A DNA stretch of 64,000 nucleotides from Faecalibacterium sp. HTF-F. GTDB lineage: Bacteria > Bacillota > Clostridia > Oscillospirales > Ruminococcaceae. Below the pieces are notes generated by a model. The model did no database searches and had not been told where the DNA came from. It saw only the letters and a list, made by a program, of their open reading frames with translations. The position numbers were made by a program, and so were the translations under genes. Location: NCBI RefSeq assembly GCF_023347535.1, contig NZ_CP094473.1:1426001-1490000 (forward strand). The letters run 5' to 3'. Positions 8,737-16,259 of this stretch are shown here, piece by piece; position 1 is the stretch's first letter; each line of letters begins with the position of its first letter.

Positions 8737-9030
8737 ATGCTGGAACGAACCCACAATCAAACTACGCAGACCCTGCTTTCGAGCCGTATCCCGCGGGACA
8801 CCGAGCACGAGCGCTACCACCCGGAACTGGAAGAAGAGCTCAAGGAATGCCTGTTTTGTCTGAAACGCAACGAAATGATGTTTGATCTGGAGGTGGACAC
8901 CGATCTGATCGAACAGCGCATCTATGAGAGACAGGCACTATTGTGCCGCTACCGGTACTTACTGGCCAGGGCGCGGGAGCTTGGCCTGCATACTGTCCTG
9001 ACGAAATATCAGCCTGCCGGGCAGCTTTAA
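8737..9030 (+). CDS. DUF2508 (YaaL-like) small protein
   Basis: A 97-residue soluble protein. Its second half (about 37-85) is predicted to form two helices with the pattern FDLEVDTDLIEQRIYE and CRYRYLLARAREL, which resembles the DUF2508/YaaL family found beside recR in Bacillus. The ATG at 8737 is preferred over an upstream in-frame ATG at 8698 because AGGAGG ends at 8729, seven bases before it. Its function is unknown in all relatives that I know of. It precedes the SCIFF gene but that gene has its own promoter, so co-transcription is not required. Confidence 0.6.
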   Translation: MLERTHNQTTQTLLSSRIPRDTEHERYHPELEEELKECLFCLKRNEMMFDLEVDTDLIEQRIYERQALLCRYRYLLARARELGLHTVLTKYQPAGQL

Positions 9031-9052
9031 ACAGGTTAGCGGCATAAAAATC

Positions 9053-9081
9053 TTGACAGAAAGCTCCTTGCGTGTTATCAT
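9053..9081 (+). promoter_or_regulatory. Strong promoter of the SCIFF peptide gene
   Basis: TTGACA at 9053-9058, a 17-base spacer, and TATCAT at 9076-9081. A CCGGGC-TTT-GCCCGG hairpin at 9101-9115 sits in the leader and may stabilise the mRNA. Confidence 0.8.
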
Positions 9082-9152
9082 AGGCAAAGATAAATGCGTA
9101 CCGGGCTTTGCCCGGCGCGATGAAATTTTGAGAGCTAGAGAGGTTTTCTATT

Positions 9153-9299
9153 ATGGAACGTATTAAGACCATTGCTACTCGTGACCTGACCAAGAGCGTT
9201 AAGACCGGCGGCTGCGGCGAGTGCCAGACTTCCTGCCAGTCCGCTTGCAAGACCTCCTGCGGCGTGGCTAACCAGCAGTGCGAGAACAGCAACAAGTAA
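9153..9299 (+). CDS. scfA: SCIFF peptide precursor (six cysteines in forty-five residues)
   Basis: A 48-residue ranthipeptide precursor. Residues 1-18 form a charged leader (MERIKTIATRDLTKSVKT). The core from residue 19 on holds all six cysteines, at C21, C24, C28, C32, C36 and C43, with threonine, serine and alanine between them, as in the Clostridia-wide SCIFF family. It lies directly upstream of the radical SAM maturase that installs a thioether bridge in characterised family members. The ATG at 9153 has a GAGAGG site about eight bases upstream. The mature peptide's biological role is unknown; near-universal presence in Clostridia suggests a housekeeping or signalling function. Confidence 0.95.
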   Translation: MERIKTIATRDLTKSVKTGGCGECQTSCQSACKTSCGVANQQCENSNK

Positions 9300-9313
9300 T
9301 TTTTGCAAACCCC

Positions 9314-9342
9314 ATGCCGCCTTTGCCGGGCGGCATTTTTTT
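9314..9342 (+). terminator. Intercistronic terminator between SCIFF and its maturase
   Basis: ATGCCGCC (9314-9321) pairs perfectly with GGCGGCAT (9329-9336), followed by a T run to 9342. Partial termination here would give many more precursor than maturase transcripts. Confidence 0.88.
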
Positions 9343-9365
9343 GTGTAATTGGAATGGAGAGTAAA

Positions 9366-10817
9366 ATGGTACATCAGTATCAATTGAATGGCTATAACAT
9401 CGTGCTGGATACCTGCAGCGGCTCGGTGCATGTGGTGGACGATGTGGCATATGATATCATTGCCATGTACCCGGAGCATTCTGCCGATGAGATCGTCTCT
9501 GCCATGCTGGCAAAGTATGGCGACCGCGAGGATGTGACCGAGGAAGATCTGCGCCAGTGCATCGATGATGTTACTTCTCTGAAGGAGGCTGGCAAGCTGT
9601 GGACGCCGGATACCTATGAGAACATGGCTTTCGACTTTAAAAACCGCAATACCGTGGTCAAGGCCCTGTGCCTGCATGTTGCACATACCTGCAACCTGAA
9701 CTGCTCCTACTGCTTTGCATCTCAGGGCCGCTACTGTGGCGACCGTGCGCTGATGAGCTTTGAAGTGGGCAAGCGTGCCATGGACTTCCTGATCGAAAAC
9801 TCCGGCACCCGCCGCAACCTTGAAGTGGACTTTTTTGGCGGCGAACCGCTGATGAACTTTGATATGGTCAAAAAGCTGGTGGCTTACTGCCGTGAGCAGG
9901 AGAAGATCCACAACAAGAACTTCCGCTTTACCATGACCACCAACGGTATGCTGATCGATGACGATGTGATCGATTTCTGCAACAAGGAGTGCCACAATGT
10001 GGTGCTGAGTCTGGATGGCCGCAAAGAGGTCAACGACCGCTTCCGCAAGGACTATGCAGGCCATGGCAGCTACGATACCATCGTGCCCAAGTTCCAGGAA
10101 TTCGTGAAAAAGCGTGGGGATAAGGGCTACTATATGCGCGGCACTTACACCCACTACAACACCGACTTTACCAACGATATCTTCCACATGGCAGACCTCG
10201 GCTTTACCGAGCTGAGCATGGAGCCTGTGGTGTCCAAGCCCGGTGAGCCCAGCGCTCTGACCGAGGAGGATCTGCCCATTCTGAAGGAACAGTACGAGAT
10301 CCTTGCCAAGGAAATGATCAAGCGTGACCGCGAGGGCCGCGGCTTTACCTTCTACCACTACATGATCGACCTGACCGGCGGTCCCTGCATCTACAAGCGC
10401 ATCTCCGGCTGCGGTTCCGGTACCGAGTATATGGCCGTTACTCCCTGGGGCGATTTGTATCCCTGCCACCAGTTCGTGGGTGACCCCAAGTATCTGATGG
10501 GTGACATCTGGAAGGGCGTTACCAACACCGCTGTGCGGGATGAGTTCAAGCACTGCAACGCCTATGCCCGCAAGGAGTGTCAGGACTGCTGGGCAAAGCT
10601 GTACTGCTCCGGCGGCTGTGCAGCCAACTCCTACCATGCCACCGGCAATATCACCGGCGTGTACGAGTACGGCTGTGAGCTGTTCAAAAAGCGCATGGAG
10701 TGCGCCATCATGATCAAGGTGGCTGAGAATCAGGAACTTGCCGCCAAGGGCATCGAAGTTCCCATTGAGCTGGGCTCCACCTGCAGCGCCTGCGCAGACG
10801 GCGAAGCCTGCGAATGA
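9366..10817 (+). CDS. scfB: SCIFF thioether maturase, radical SAM/SPASM enzyme
   Basis: A 483-residue radical SAM peptide maturase. The first ~90 residues form a peptide-recognition region. The SAM [4Fe-4S] motif CxxxCxxC is at C109, C113 and C116 (CNLNCSYC). The C-terminal third carries the SPASM/twitch cysteines (in GCGSG, YPCHQF, ECQDCWAKLYCSGGC and YGCELF) for auxiliary clusters. Start is taken at 9366, where GGAGAG lies 6-9 bases upstream; an in-frame ATG at 9354 would add four residues but lacks a site. Its stop codon overlaps the ATG of the next gene, implying coupled translation. Confidence 0.95.
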   Translation: MVHQYQLNGYNIVLDTCSGSVHVVDDVAYDIIAMYPEHSADEIVSAMLAKYGDREDVTEEDLRQCIDDVTSLKEAGKLWTPDTYENMAFDFKNRNTVVKALCLHVAHTCNLNCSYCFASQGRYCGDRALMSFEVGKRAMDFLIENSGTRRNLEVDFFGGEPLMNFDMVKKLVAYCREQEKIHNKNFRFTMTTNGMLIDDDVIDFCNKECHNVVLSLDGRKEVNDRFRKDYAGHGSYDTIVPKFQEFVKKRGDKGYYMRGTYTHYNTDFTNDIFHMADLGFTELSMEPVVSKPGEPSALTEEDLPILKEQYEILAKEMIKRDREGRGFTFYHYMIDLTGGPCIYKRISGCGSGTEYMAVTPWGDLYPCHQFVGDPKYLMGDIWKGVTNTAVRDEFKHCNAYARKECQDCWAKLYCSGGCAANSYHATGNITGVYEYGCELFKKRMECAIMIKVAENQELAAKGIEVPIELGSTCSACADGEACE

Positions 10818-12235
10818 GTATGACCACGCCCATTGTGGATTTTGTGCGCCGGTACGCCCAGTCCGGCACCTCCCGGCTGCATATGCCCGGCCACAAGGGC
10901 CAGAGCCTTTTGGGCTTTGAGTTGTGGGACATTACCGAAATAAAGGGTGCGGATGAACTGTATGGGGCTGACGGCATCATTGCCCAGAGCGAAGCCAACG
11001 CTACCCGGCTGTTCGGCACGGTGCATACCTATTACAGCACAGAGGGTTCGTCCCAGTGCATCCGTGCAATGCTGTGCCTTGCACTGCAGGCTGCGCCCGC
11101 AGCCGGACAGCGCCCGGTCCTGCTGGCAGCGCGCAACGCTCACAAAGCGCTGTTGTATGCGGCAGCACTGCTGGATTTTGATATCCAGTGGCTCTGGCCT
11201 GCGCCGCAGGATGCCGGTGCGCTTTGCAGCTGCCCGGTGTCGGCTGCAAAGCTGACAGGTGCTCTGCAGGGTTTGGCACAGCAGGGCAAAAGCCCCTTTG
11301 GCGTCTACATCACCAGTCCGGATTATCTCGGCGGTGTGCAGGATATTGCAGAGCTGGCCGAAGTGTGCAAGGATTTTGGCGTTCCGCTTCTGGTGGATAA
11401 TGCCCACGGTGCTTACCTGCGTTTTCTGCCGCAGGGCGGTCAGCATCCCATTGCACTGGGCGCAGCCATGTGCTGCGATTCCGGTCACAAAACGCTGCCT
11501 GTTGTCACCGGGGGCGCATACCTGCATCTGGGCAAAAACGCTCCTGTTCAGGATGAGGCTGCTGTGCGCAATGCGTTGGCACTGTTTGGCTCCACCAGCC
11601 CGTCCTATCTGATCCTGCAGTCGCTGGACAAATGTAACCAGATCCTGTCGGAGGGTTATCCGCTGCGGCTTTTGCAGTGCTGCGGTCATCTGACACGCCT
11701 GCGCCGGGAGCTGAACGAAGCTGCTGCTGCAAAACACTGCCCGGGGCCGCTGGCACTGGAAAGCGAACCACTCAAGGTCACGCTGGATGCTGCGGTTTTG
11801 GGTCTTTCCGGAACAGAGCTTGCTGAAAAGCTGCGCGCCGCAAAGATCGAGTGCGAATACGCCGACCCGCGTTATCTGGTGCTGATGTTCACACCGGATA
11901 ATCCGCCGCAGGACTTCGAGCGGCTTACCGCAGCCGTTCTCCGCATTGCGGAAGAACTTGCTGGCCCGGTGACGCTCCCGGAAGAAACTGCCGGTGAATT
12001 TGCGGAGCTGGAGCGCGGCCTGCACCGCCGCTGTACCATCCGGCAGGCCGTTTTCGCACCGCAGGAACAGCTGCCCGCAGAGCAGGCAGTCGGCCGCATC
12101 TGTGCCATGCCTACGGTCTCCTGCCCGCCGGCCATTCCCATCGTGGTGAGCGGCGAACAGATCACACCGGCTGCAGCAGCATGGATGAAGCGCTATCATG
12201 TGGAAGAGGTCTCGGTCATCCGTGAACCCCAATAA
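10814..12235 (+). CDS. Orn/Lys/Arg decarboxylase-family PLP enzyme
   Basis: A 473-residue fold-type I PLP enzyme. The N-terminus has the family segment RLHMPGHKG (21-29). The cofactor site shows DNAHGA (195-200; Asp195 for the pyridine nitrogen) and SGHK (223-226), with Lys226 the Schiff-base lysine. A C-terminal Orn_DC_C-type region follows. It is the short form, like Bacillus YaaO/SpeA, without an N-terminal wing domain. ATG at 10814 overlaps the maturase TGA (ATGA). Substrate (arginine, lysine or ornithine) cannot be assigned by eye. The coupling to the SCIFF maturase is unusual and may be incidental. Confidence 0.85.
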   Translation: MSMTTPIVDFVRRYAQSGTSRLHMPGHKGQSLLGFELWDITEIKGADELYGADGIIAQSEANATRLFGTVHTYYSTEGSSQCIRAMLCLALQAAPAAGQRPVLLAARNAHKALLYAAALLDFDIQWLWPAPQDAGALCSCPVSAAKLTGALQGLAQQGKSPFGVYITSPDYLGGVQDIAELAEVCKDFGVPLLVDNAHGAYLRFLPQGGQHPIALGAAMCCDSGHKTLPVVTGGAYLHLGKNAPVQDEAAVRNALALFGSTSPSYLILQSLDKCNQILSEGYPLRLLQCCGHLTRLRRELNEAAAAKHCPGPLALESEPLKVTLDAAVLGLSGTELAEKLRAAKIECEYADPRYLVLMFTPDNPPQDFERLTAAVLRIAEELAGPVTLPEETAGEFAELERGLHRRCTIRQAVFAPQEQLPAEQAVGRICAMPTVSCPPAIPIVVSGEQITPAAAAWMKRYHVEEVSVIREPQ

Positions 12236-12244
12236 CCTTTCCCA

Positions 12245-12276
12245 AGGCATCGTGCGTCTGGCACGGTGCCTTTTTT
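12245..12276 (+). terminator. Terminator after the decarboxylase gene
   Basis: AGGCATCGTGC (12245-12255) and GCACGGTGCCT (12261-12271) form an 11-bp stem with one wobble pair, followed by a T run. Confidence 0.9.
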
Positions 12277-12344
12277 ACGGGCATATCCAGCCCGGCAGCC
12301 GCATACCTTTCCAGTAGAAACGGACAGGGAAAGGAGCACACTGC

Positions 12345-13865
12345 ATGGAACTGAAGATCTTTCGGGACACCCTGCCGCAGGCGGGCGCAAGCTGCACCGT
12401 GAAGGCAGAACTCCCGCTGGAAACCGAGATTCTGATCTCGGACTATCTGCCGCCGGTATTCAAGCTGGTCAAATGCTTTGCAAAACCGGTGGTGCTGCAA
12501 AAACAGCTGCAGCCCGGGCGGCTGACGCTGGAAGGCTATCTGCGCTGCACCGTGTTTTATCAGGGCGAAGATGGCGCAGGCCTATGCCAGACCGAACAGA
12601 AACTGCCCTTTACAAAACAGTTGGAAGTGCCGGAATTCTCCTTCACCAGCTGGACGGCCATGGTGGAAGGCCAGACCGAATATCTCAACTGCCGGGCCGT
12701 GAACCCGCACCGCATCGAGGTGCGCGGAGCCTATGGTCTGGTGGCCACGCTTCATGCACAGGACAAGGCAGAGTTGATCACTGCGCTGGCGGACGGCGGC
12801 ATTGAGCAGAAGCTGCAAACCCTGACCGGGGTGCGCAGTGCGGCGGTGCTGGAAAAACTGGTCACAGTAGAGGGAGAAATGGTGTTCGCAAAGCCTCCTG
12901 CCGCCATTCTGGATATTACCGGCACGGCATCTGTACGGGAGATAAAGCTTCTGGCGGGCAAGGCTGTTGTCAAGGGCGAGGTACGTGTCCAATGCGCCTG
13001 GCGCGCGGAAGGCGATAGCAGCCTGCAAAGTCAGGCGGCATCCCTGCCATTCAATCAGGTGGTAGATCTGGACGGCGTGGCCGAGGACTGCAAGTGCCTG
13101 TGTGTTTTGGAACCGGTTGGTTTTGCGCTGACGGAAGGGGAACAGGGAGCCGGTGGTCAGCTGACAGCCAGTGTGATGATGCATCTGCACGCATGGCGGT
13201 CTTGCCAGCTGCAGTACGTATCGGATGCGTTTTCCACCCGGTTTGAGACTACCGTCACGCCGCAGGAGCTGGCGGTGGAGGATCTTGCCTGCATGCTGAA
13301 CGAGACGGCTTCCGCCACCGCTGCCGGATCTCTGCCGGATGCCGGTGCACAGCTCCGGGCCTGCTTTGTGGCCTACGGACCGGCACAGGTGGTTCCTTAT
13401 CGGGACGGCTGGGCTTTTACCGTGCGTGCTGTTGCCACAGCCTTTGCAGAAAACAGCCTTGCCGAGCTGGAAAGTTACGAAAAAACGCTGGAGCTGGTCT
13501 TTCCGCTTGCGGTGGATGCACCGCAGGGTGCACAGCTCAGCCCGGAGTGCTGGCTGAGCACTGAGAACATCCAGTGCAGCTGTACCGGCGGTACGCTGGA
13601 GGTCACAGTGACAGCCCGCGCAGAGGGAGCCATCCTTTGCCGCAGCACCCATCAGGGCATTGGCGGCGCGGAGTTGGGTGAGCCGCTGACCGTGCCAGAC
13701 CCGGAGATCGCACTGCGCATTTACTACGCGCAGGCCGGAGAAGAGCCTTTCGGCATTGCAAAACGGTTCCATGTATCACCGGCACAGATGCTGGCCGCAA
13801 ACGGTCTGGATGCAGGAACACAGACCCTGCCGCAGGCGATGCATTTTCTGGTGCCGGGCGCATAA
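12345..13865 (+). CDS. SipL-like spore coat morphogenesis protein (DUF3794 plus LysM)
   Basis: A 506-residue soluble protein with repeated beta-rich DUF3794-type segments over residues 1-440 and a C-terminal LysM-like domain (about 455-506, containing YYAQAGEEPFGIAKRF and an AANGLD turn). The same architecture defines Clostridioides SipL, which binds SpoIVA and tethers the coat to the forespore membrane. AAAGGAG lies about 11 bases upstream of the ATG. It is monocistronic, with terminators on both sides. If the organism does not sporulate the gene may be a relic, but the frame is intact and no damage is visible. Confidence 0.75.
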   Translation: MELKIFRDTLPQAGASCTVKAELPLETEILISDYLPPVFKLVKCFAKPVVLQKQLQPGRLTLEGYLRCTVFYQGEDGAGLCQTEQKLPFTKQLEVPEFSFTSWTAMVEGQTEYLNCRAVNPHRIEVRGAYGLVATLHAQDKAELITALADGGIEQKLQTLTGVRSAAVLEKLVTVEGEMVFAKPPAAILDITGTASVREIKLLAGKAVVKGEVRVQCAWRAEGDSSLQSQAASLPFNQVVDLDGVAEDCKCLCVLEPVGFALTEGEQGAGGQLTASVMMHLHAWRSCQLQYVSDAFSTRFETTVTPQELAVEDLACMLNETASATAAGSLPDAGAQLRACFVAYGPAQVVPYRDGWAFTVRAVATAFAENSLAELESYEKTLELVFPLAVDAPQGAQLSPECWLSTENIQCSCTGGTLEVTVTARAEGAILCRSTHQGIGGAELGEPLTVPDPEIALRIYYAQAGEEPFGIAKRFHVSPAQMLAANGLDAGTQTLPQAMHFLVPGA

Positions 13866-13874
13866 ATCGACGAA

Positions 13875-13906
13875 GAACGCTGCCTTTTCAGGCGGCGTTC
13901 TCTTAT
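13875..13906 (+). terminator. Hairpin terminator after the SipL-like gene
   Basis: GAACGCTGCC and GGCGGCGTTC (13875-13884, 13891-13900) form a 10-bp stem with one G-T pair; the T tract after it is interrupted. Confidence 0.7.
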
Positions 13907-13956
13907 TATGCCGAAAAGAAAGTGAAAAAGTCCTTTCTTCTCTGTGTGCGGGAGAG

Positions 13957-13962
13957 TATAAT
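13957..13962 (+). promoter_or_regulatory. TATAAT -10 element upstream of azlC
   Basis: A perfect TATAAT lies 42 bases before the azlC start. No convincing -35 is visible at 16-18 bases upstream, so this is a partial promoter call. Confidence 0.4.
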
Positions 13963-14003
13963 AAGAAGCGGTGTTTGAAATAGGAAAGGAGTTAAAAACA
14001 AAG

Positions 14004-14789
14004 ATGAATTCCAAAAGTAAGCTCCTTGCCCCGGAGCTTGTCAATGCAGAAAGGCCGATTTGGGCTTTCAGCAAAAAGATCTTCTGTGAGGGTATGCGGG
14101 ATGGCGTGCCCATTGCACTGGGGTATTTTGCAGTCTCCTTCTCGCTGGGCATTGCAGCTCGCCGGGCGGGATTCACCCCATTTCAGGGCTTCCTGGTCAG
14201 CCTGCTGAATAACGCTTCGGCCGGTGAGTATGCTGCGTTCGCCATCATCATGGCAAACGCAACCTATCTGGAAGTAGCAGTCATTACCCTGATTGCAAAC
14301 GCACGCTATCTGCTCATGAGCTGCGCGCTGGCCCAGCGCTTTGCACCGGGCACGCCCTTCTGGCACAGGCTTGTCATCGGCTATGATGTGACAGACGAGC
14401 TTTTTGGCATCACCATTGCACGGCCTGGCAGCCTGAACCCATATTATACTTACGGTGCCATTCTGCTGGCTGCTCCCGCATGGGCCATCGGTACGGCGCT
14501 GGGCATCATTGCGGGCAATCTGCTGCCGCTGCGGGCTGTCAGTGCGTTGAGCGTTGCCCTTTACGGCATGTTCCTTGCCATCATCATTCCTCCGGCGCGT
14601 AAGAGCAGGGTGGTAGCTGCACTTGTGGCCATCAGCTTTGCGCTGAGCTTTCTGTGCAATTACCTGCCGGGAATATCCGCTCTCTCGGAAGGCACCCGTA
14701 CCATTCTGCTCACCGTGCTGATCTCCGGTACAGCGGCAGTGCTTTTTCCGGTAAATCCAGACGAGCAGGAGGCAGAGCATGACGCATAA
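14004..14789 (+). CDS. azlC: AzlC-family branched-chain amino acid exporter, large subunit
   Basis: A 261-residue membrane protein with the AzlC fold. After a hydrophilic N-terminus it shows the family segment MRDGVPIALGYFAVSFSLG and further helices to the C-terminus. With AzlD it exports branched-chain amino acids and analogues. The ATG at 14004 is chosen, as AAAGGAG ends at 13990; the in-frame GTG at 13971 lies upstream of that site and would include it in the coding part. The last 11 bases overlap azlD. Confidence 0.9.
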   Translation: MNSKSKLLAPELVNAERPIWAFSKKIFCEGMRDGVPIALGYFAVSFSLGIAARRAGFTPFQGFLVSLLNNASAGEYAAFAIIMANATYLEVAVITLIANARYLLMSCALAQRFAPGTPFWHRLVIGYDVTDELFGITIARPGSLNPYYTYGAILLAAPAWAIGTALGIIAGNLLPLRAVSALSVALYGMFLAIIIPPARKSRVVAALVAISFALSFLCNYLPGISALSEGTRTILLTVLISGTAAVLFPVNPDEQEAEHDA

Positions 14790-15084
14790 CAATTACATCT
14801 ACATTGCAGTGATGGCGCTGGTGTCCTACACCATCCGCATCCTTCCGCTCACACTGATCCGCAAGCCCATCAAAAACCGCTTCATTCAGTCGTTTCTGTA
14901 TTATGTGCCCTATGTGACGCTGGCGGTCATGACCTTCCCAGCCATTGTCAACGCGACCCAGAGCCCGGCTGCCGGTGCCATGGCGCTGGTGGCCGGCATT
15001 GCGGCTGCATGGCTCGGTGCAAGCCTGTTTCAGGTATCGGTGATCTGTTGTGCCGTTGTGTTCGTGCTGGAGCTGTTCCTTTAA
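14779..15084 (+). CDS. azlD: AzlD-family branched-chain amino acid transport protein
   Basis: A 101-residue membrane protein with about four hydrophobic segments, matching the small AzlD partner in length and pattern (YIAVMALVSYTIRILPLTL near the N-terminus with the conserved arginine-proline). It starts inside the end of azlC, so the two are translationally coupled and presumably made in similar amounts. A terminator follows, making azlCD a two-gene operon. An Lrp-type regulator often accompanies this pair, but none is adjacent here. Confidence 0.9.
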   Translation: MTHNNYIYIAVMALVSYTIRILPLTLIRKPIKNRFIQSFLYYVPYVTLAVMTFPAIVNATQSPAAGAMALVAGIAAAWLGASLFQVSVICCAVVFVLELFL

Positions 15085-15093
15085 AACTTCTGT

Positions 15094-15125
15094 GCCCGGA
15101 GGCATCGTGCCGCCGGGCGTTTTTT
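15094..15125 (+). terminator. Terminator after azlCD
   Basis: GCCCGG (15094-15099) pairs with CCGGGC (15113-15118), extended inward by GGC/GCC, then a run of six T residues. Confidence 0.88.
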
Positions 15126-15165
15126 GTGCTGGGTTCATATTCTCAAAACGAAAGGAAAGATGACG

Positions 15166-16008
15166 ATGAAAAGGGTTCTGATCACGGGTGCAGGCGGCTT
15201 TGTGGGCTCTCGTGTATTACAACAGTGGCAGGGAAAATACGAACTTTGCGCTTTCCCCAAGGGCTTTCTGTGCACCGCCACCGAAACGGAAGTCCTTACG
15301 CAGACGAGGGCGCGGGATCCGGACGTGATCCTGCACACCGCTGCGCTTTCCGATACCGGCTACTGCGCACAGCATCCGGCAGAAGCTTACCGTGCCAATG
15401 TGGAGCTGCCGGTCTGGCTGGCACGGGCCGCGCAGCAGACGAAGGCAAAGCTGGTGGCATTCAGCTCAGATCAGGTCTATGCGGGAACGAAGCAGCAGGG
15501 CCCGCTGTCAGAAGCGTTGGATCTGCATCCGGCAAACATTTATGGCCGGTATAAATTGGAAGCAGAGCAGCGCGTGCTGGAGCTCTGCCCGGACTCGGTC
15601 CATCTGCGTGCCAGTTGGATGTATGACCTGCCCGGCTATGGGCTGCCCATCCGGGGCAATCTGCCGCTGAATCTTCTGCGTGCCGCGCTGAAGGGGGAGG
15701 CTGTTCGTTTCTCCCGGAACGACTTCCGCGGCGTGACCTATGTGCGGCAGGTGATCGAAAATCTGGAACTCGCCATGGACCTGCCCGGCGGCGTATACAA
15801 TTTTGGCAGCGGAAATGCAGAGGATATGGTGTGCACAGCCCGGCGGTTTGCCAAAGCACTGGGCATTACCGTAAAGATCACCGAAGAAAGCTGGGAGCGG
15901 AACCTTGTGATGGACGCTGCAAAGCTGGAGCGTTCCGGTATCCGGTTTGCTGCCACGCAGCAGGGGATCCGGTGCTGCCTGCAGGATTACGGACTTTCGG
16001 ATCTGTAA
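15166..16008 (+). CDS. RmlD-like NAD(P)-dependent sugar-nucleotide reductase/epimerase
   Basis: A 280-residue extended short-chain dehydrogenase. The N-terminus MKRVLITGAGGFVGSRV is a Rossmann glycine motif, and the catalytic YxxxK appears as YGRYK with an upstream serine in AFSSDQVYAG. The pattern is closest to dTDP-4-dehydrorhamnose reductases (RmlD), but no rhamnose-pathway neighbours are present, so substrate is open. ATG at 15166 is preferred to the one at 15160 because AAAGGA lies 9 bases before it rather than 3. It is a single gene between azlCD and the permease. Confidence 0.72.
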   Translation: MKRVLITGAGGFVGSRVLQQWQGKYELCAFPKGFLCTATETEVLTQTRARDPDVILHTAALSDTGYCAQHPAEAYRANVELPVWLARAAQQTKAKLVAFSSDQVYAGTKQQGPLSEALDLHPANIYGRYKLEAEQRVLELCPDSVHLRASWMYDLPGYGLPIRGNLPLNLLRAALKGEAVRFSRNDFRGVTYVRQVIENLELAMDLPGGVYNFGSGNAEDMVCTARRFAKALGITVKITEESWERNLVMDAAKLERSGIRFAATQQGIRCCLQDYGLSDL

Positions 16009-16046
16009 AATTTCCATATCGCACAAAAATCAAATAAAACGGAACA

Positions 16047-16116
16047 AAAAAGCAGGAGTTCTGCGCGAAATTTTTCCGACCAAAGCGGAAAAAACGCACA
16101 AAACGCCCTGCTTTTT
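16047..16116 (+). terminator. Composite nested inverted repeat, probable terminator
   Basis: Outer arms AAAAAGCAGG (16047-16056) and CCTGCTTTTT (16107-16116) are perfectly complementary. Inside them TTTTTCCG (16071-16078) pairs with CGGAAAAA (16086-16093), and TGCG with CGCA. The right arm ends in a T run, so rightward termination after the reductase gene is likely; the symmetry could also act leftward. Confidence 0.6.
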
Positions 16117-16162
16117 GTGTTTCTCAGCGGGAAACAACCGTTCACGGAAAAGTCATACTTAA

Positions 16163-16191
16163 TTTACAAGAATTCACAGTTTTGCTATAAT
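16163..16191 (+). promoter_or_regulatory. Promoter of the purine permease gene
   Basis: TTTACA (16163-16168), a 17-base spacer, and TATAAT (16186-16191) preceded by TGC, which makes an extended -10. The leader is about 65 bases and shows no purine riboswitch consensus. Confidence 0.82.
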
Positions 16192-16259
16192 AAATCCGCT
16201 TTTTTGGTAAAGCAGTCGAAAAGAATGATTTTTGTCAAGATTTGAGGAGAGTGGAACAT

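Noticed and set aside
16192..16259. Possible purine riboswitch before the permease
   Set aside because: The leader is too short and lacks the conserved loop and junction bases of the purine aptamer.
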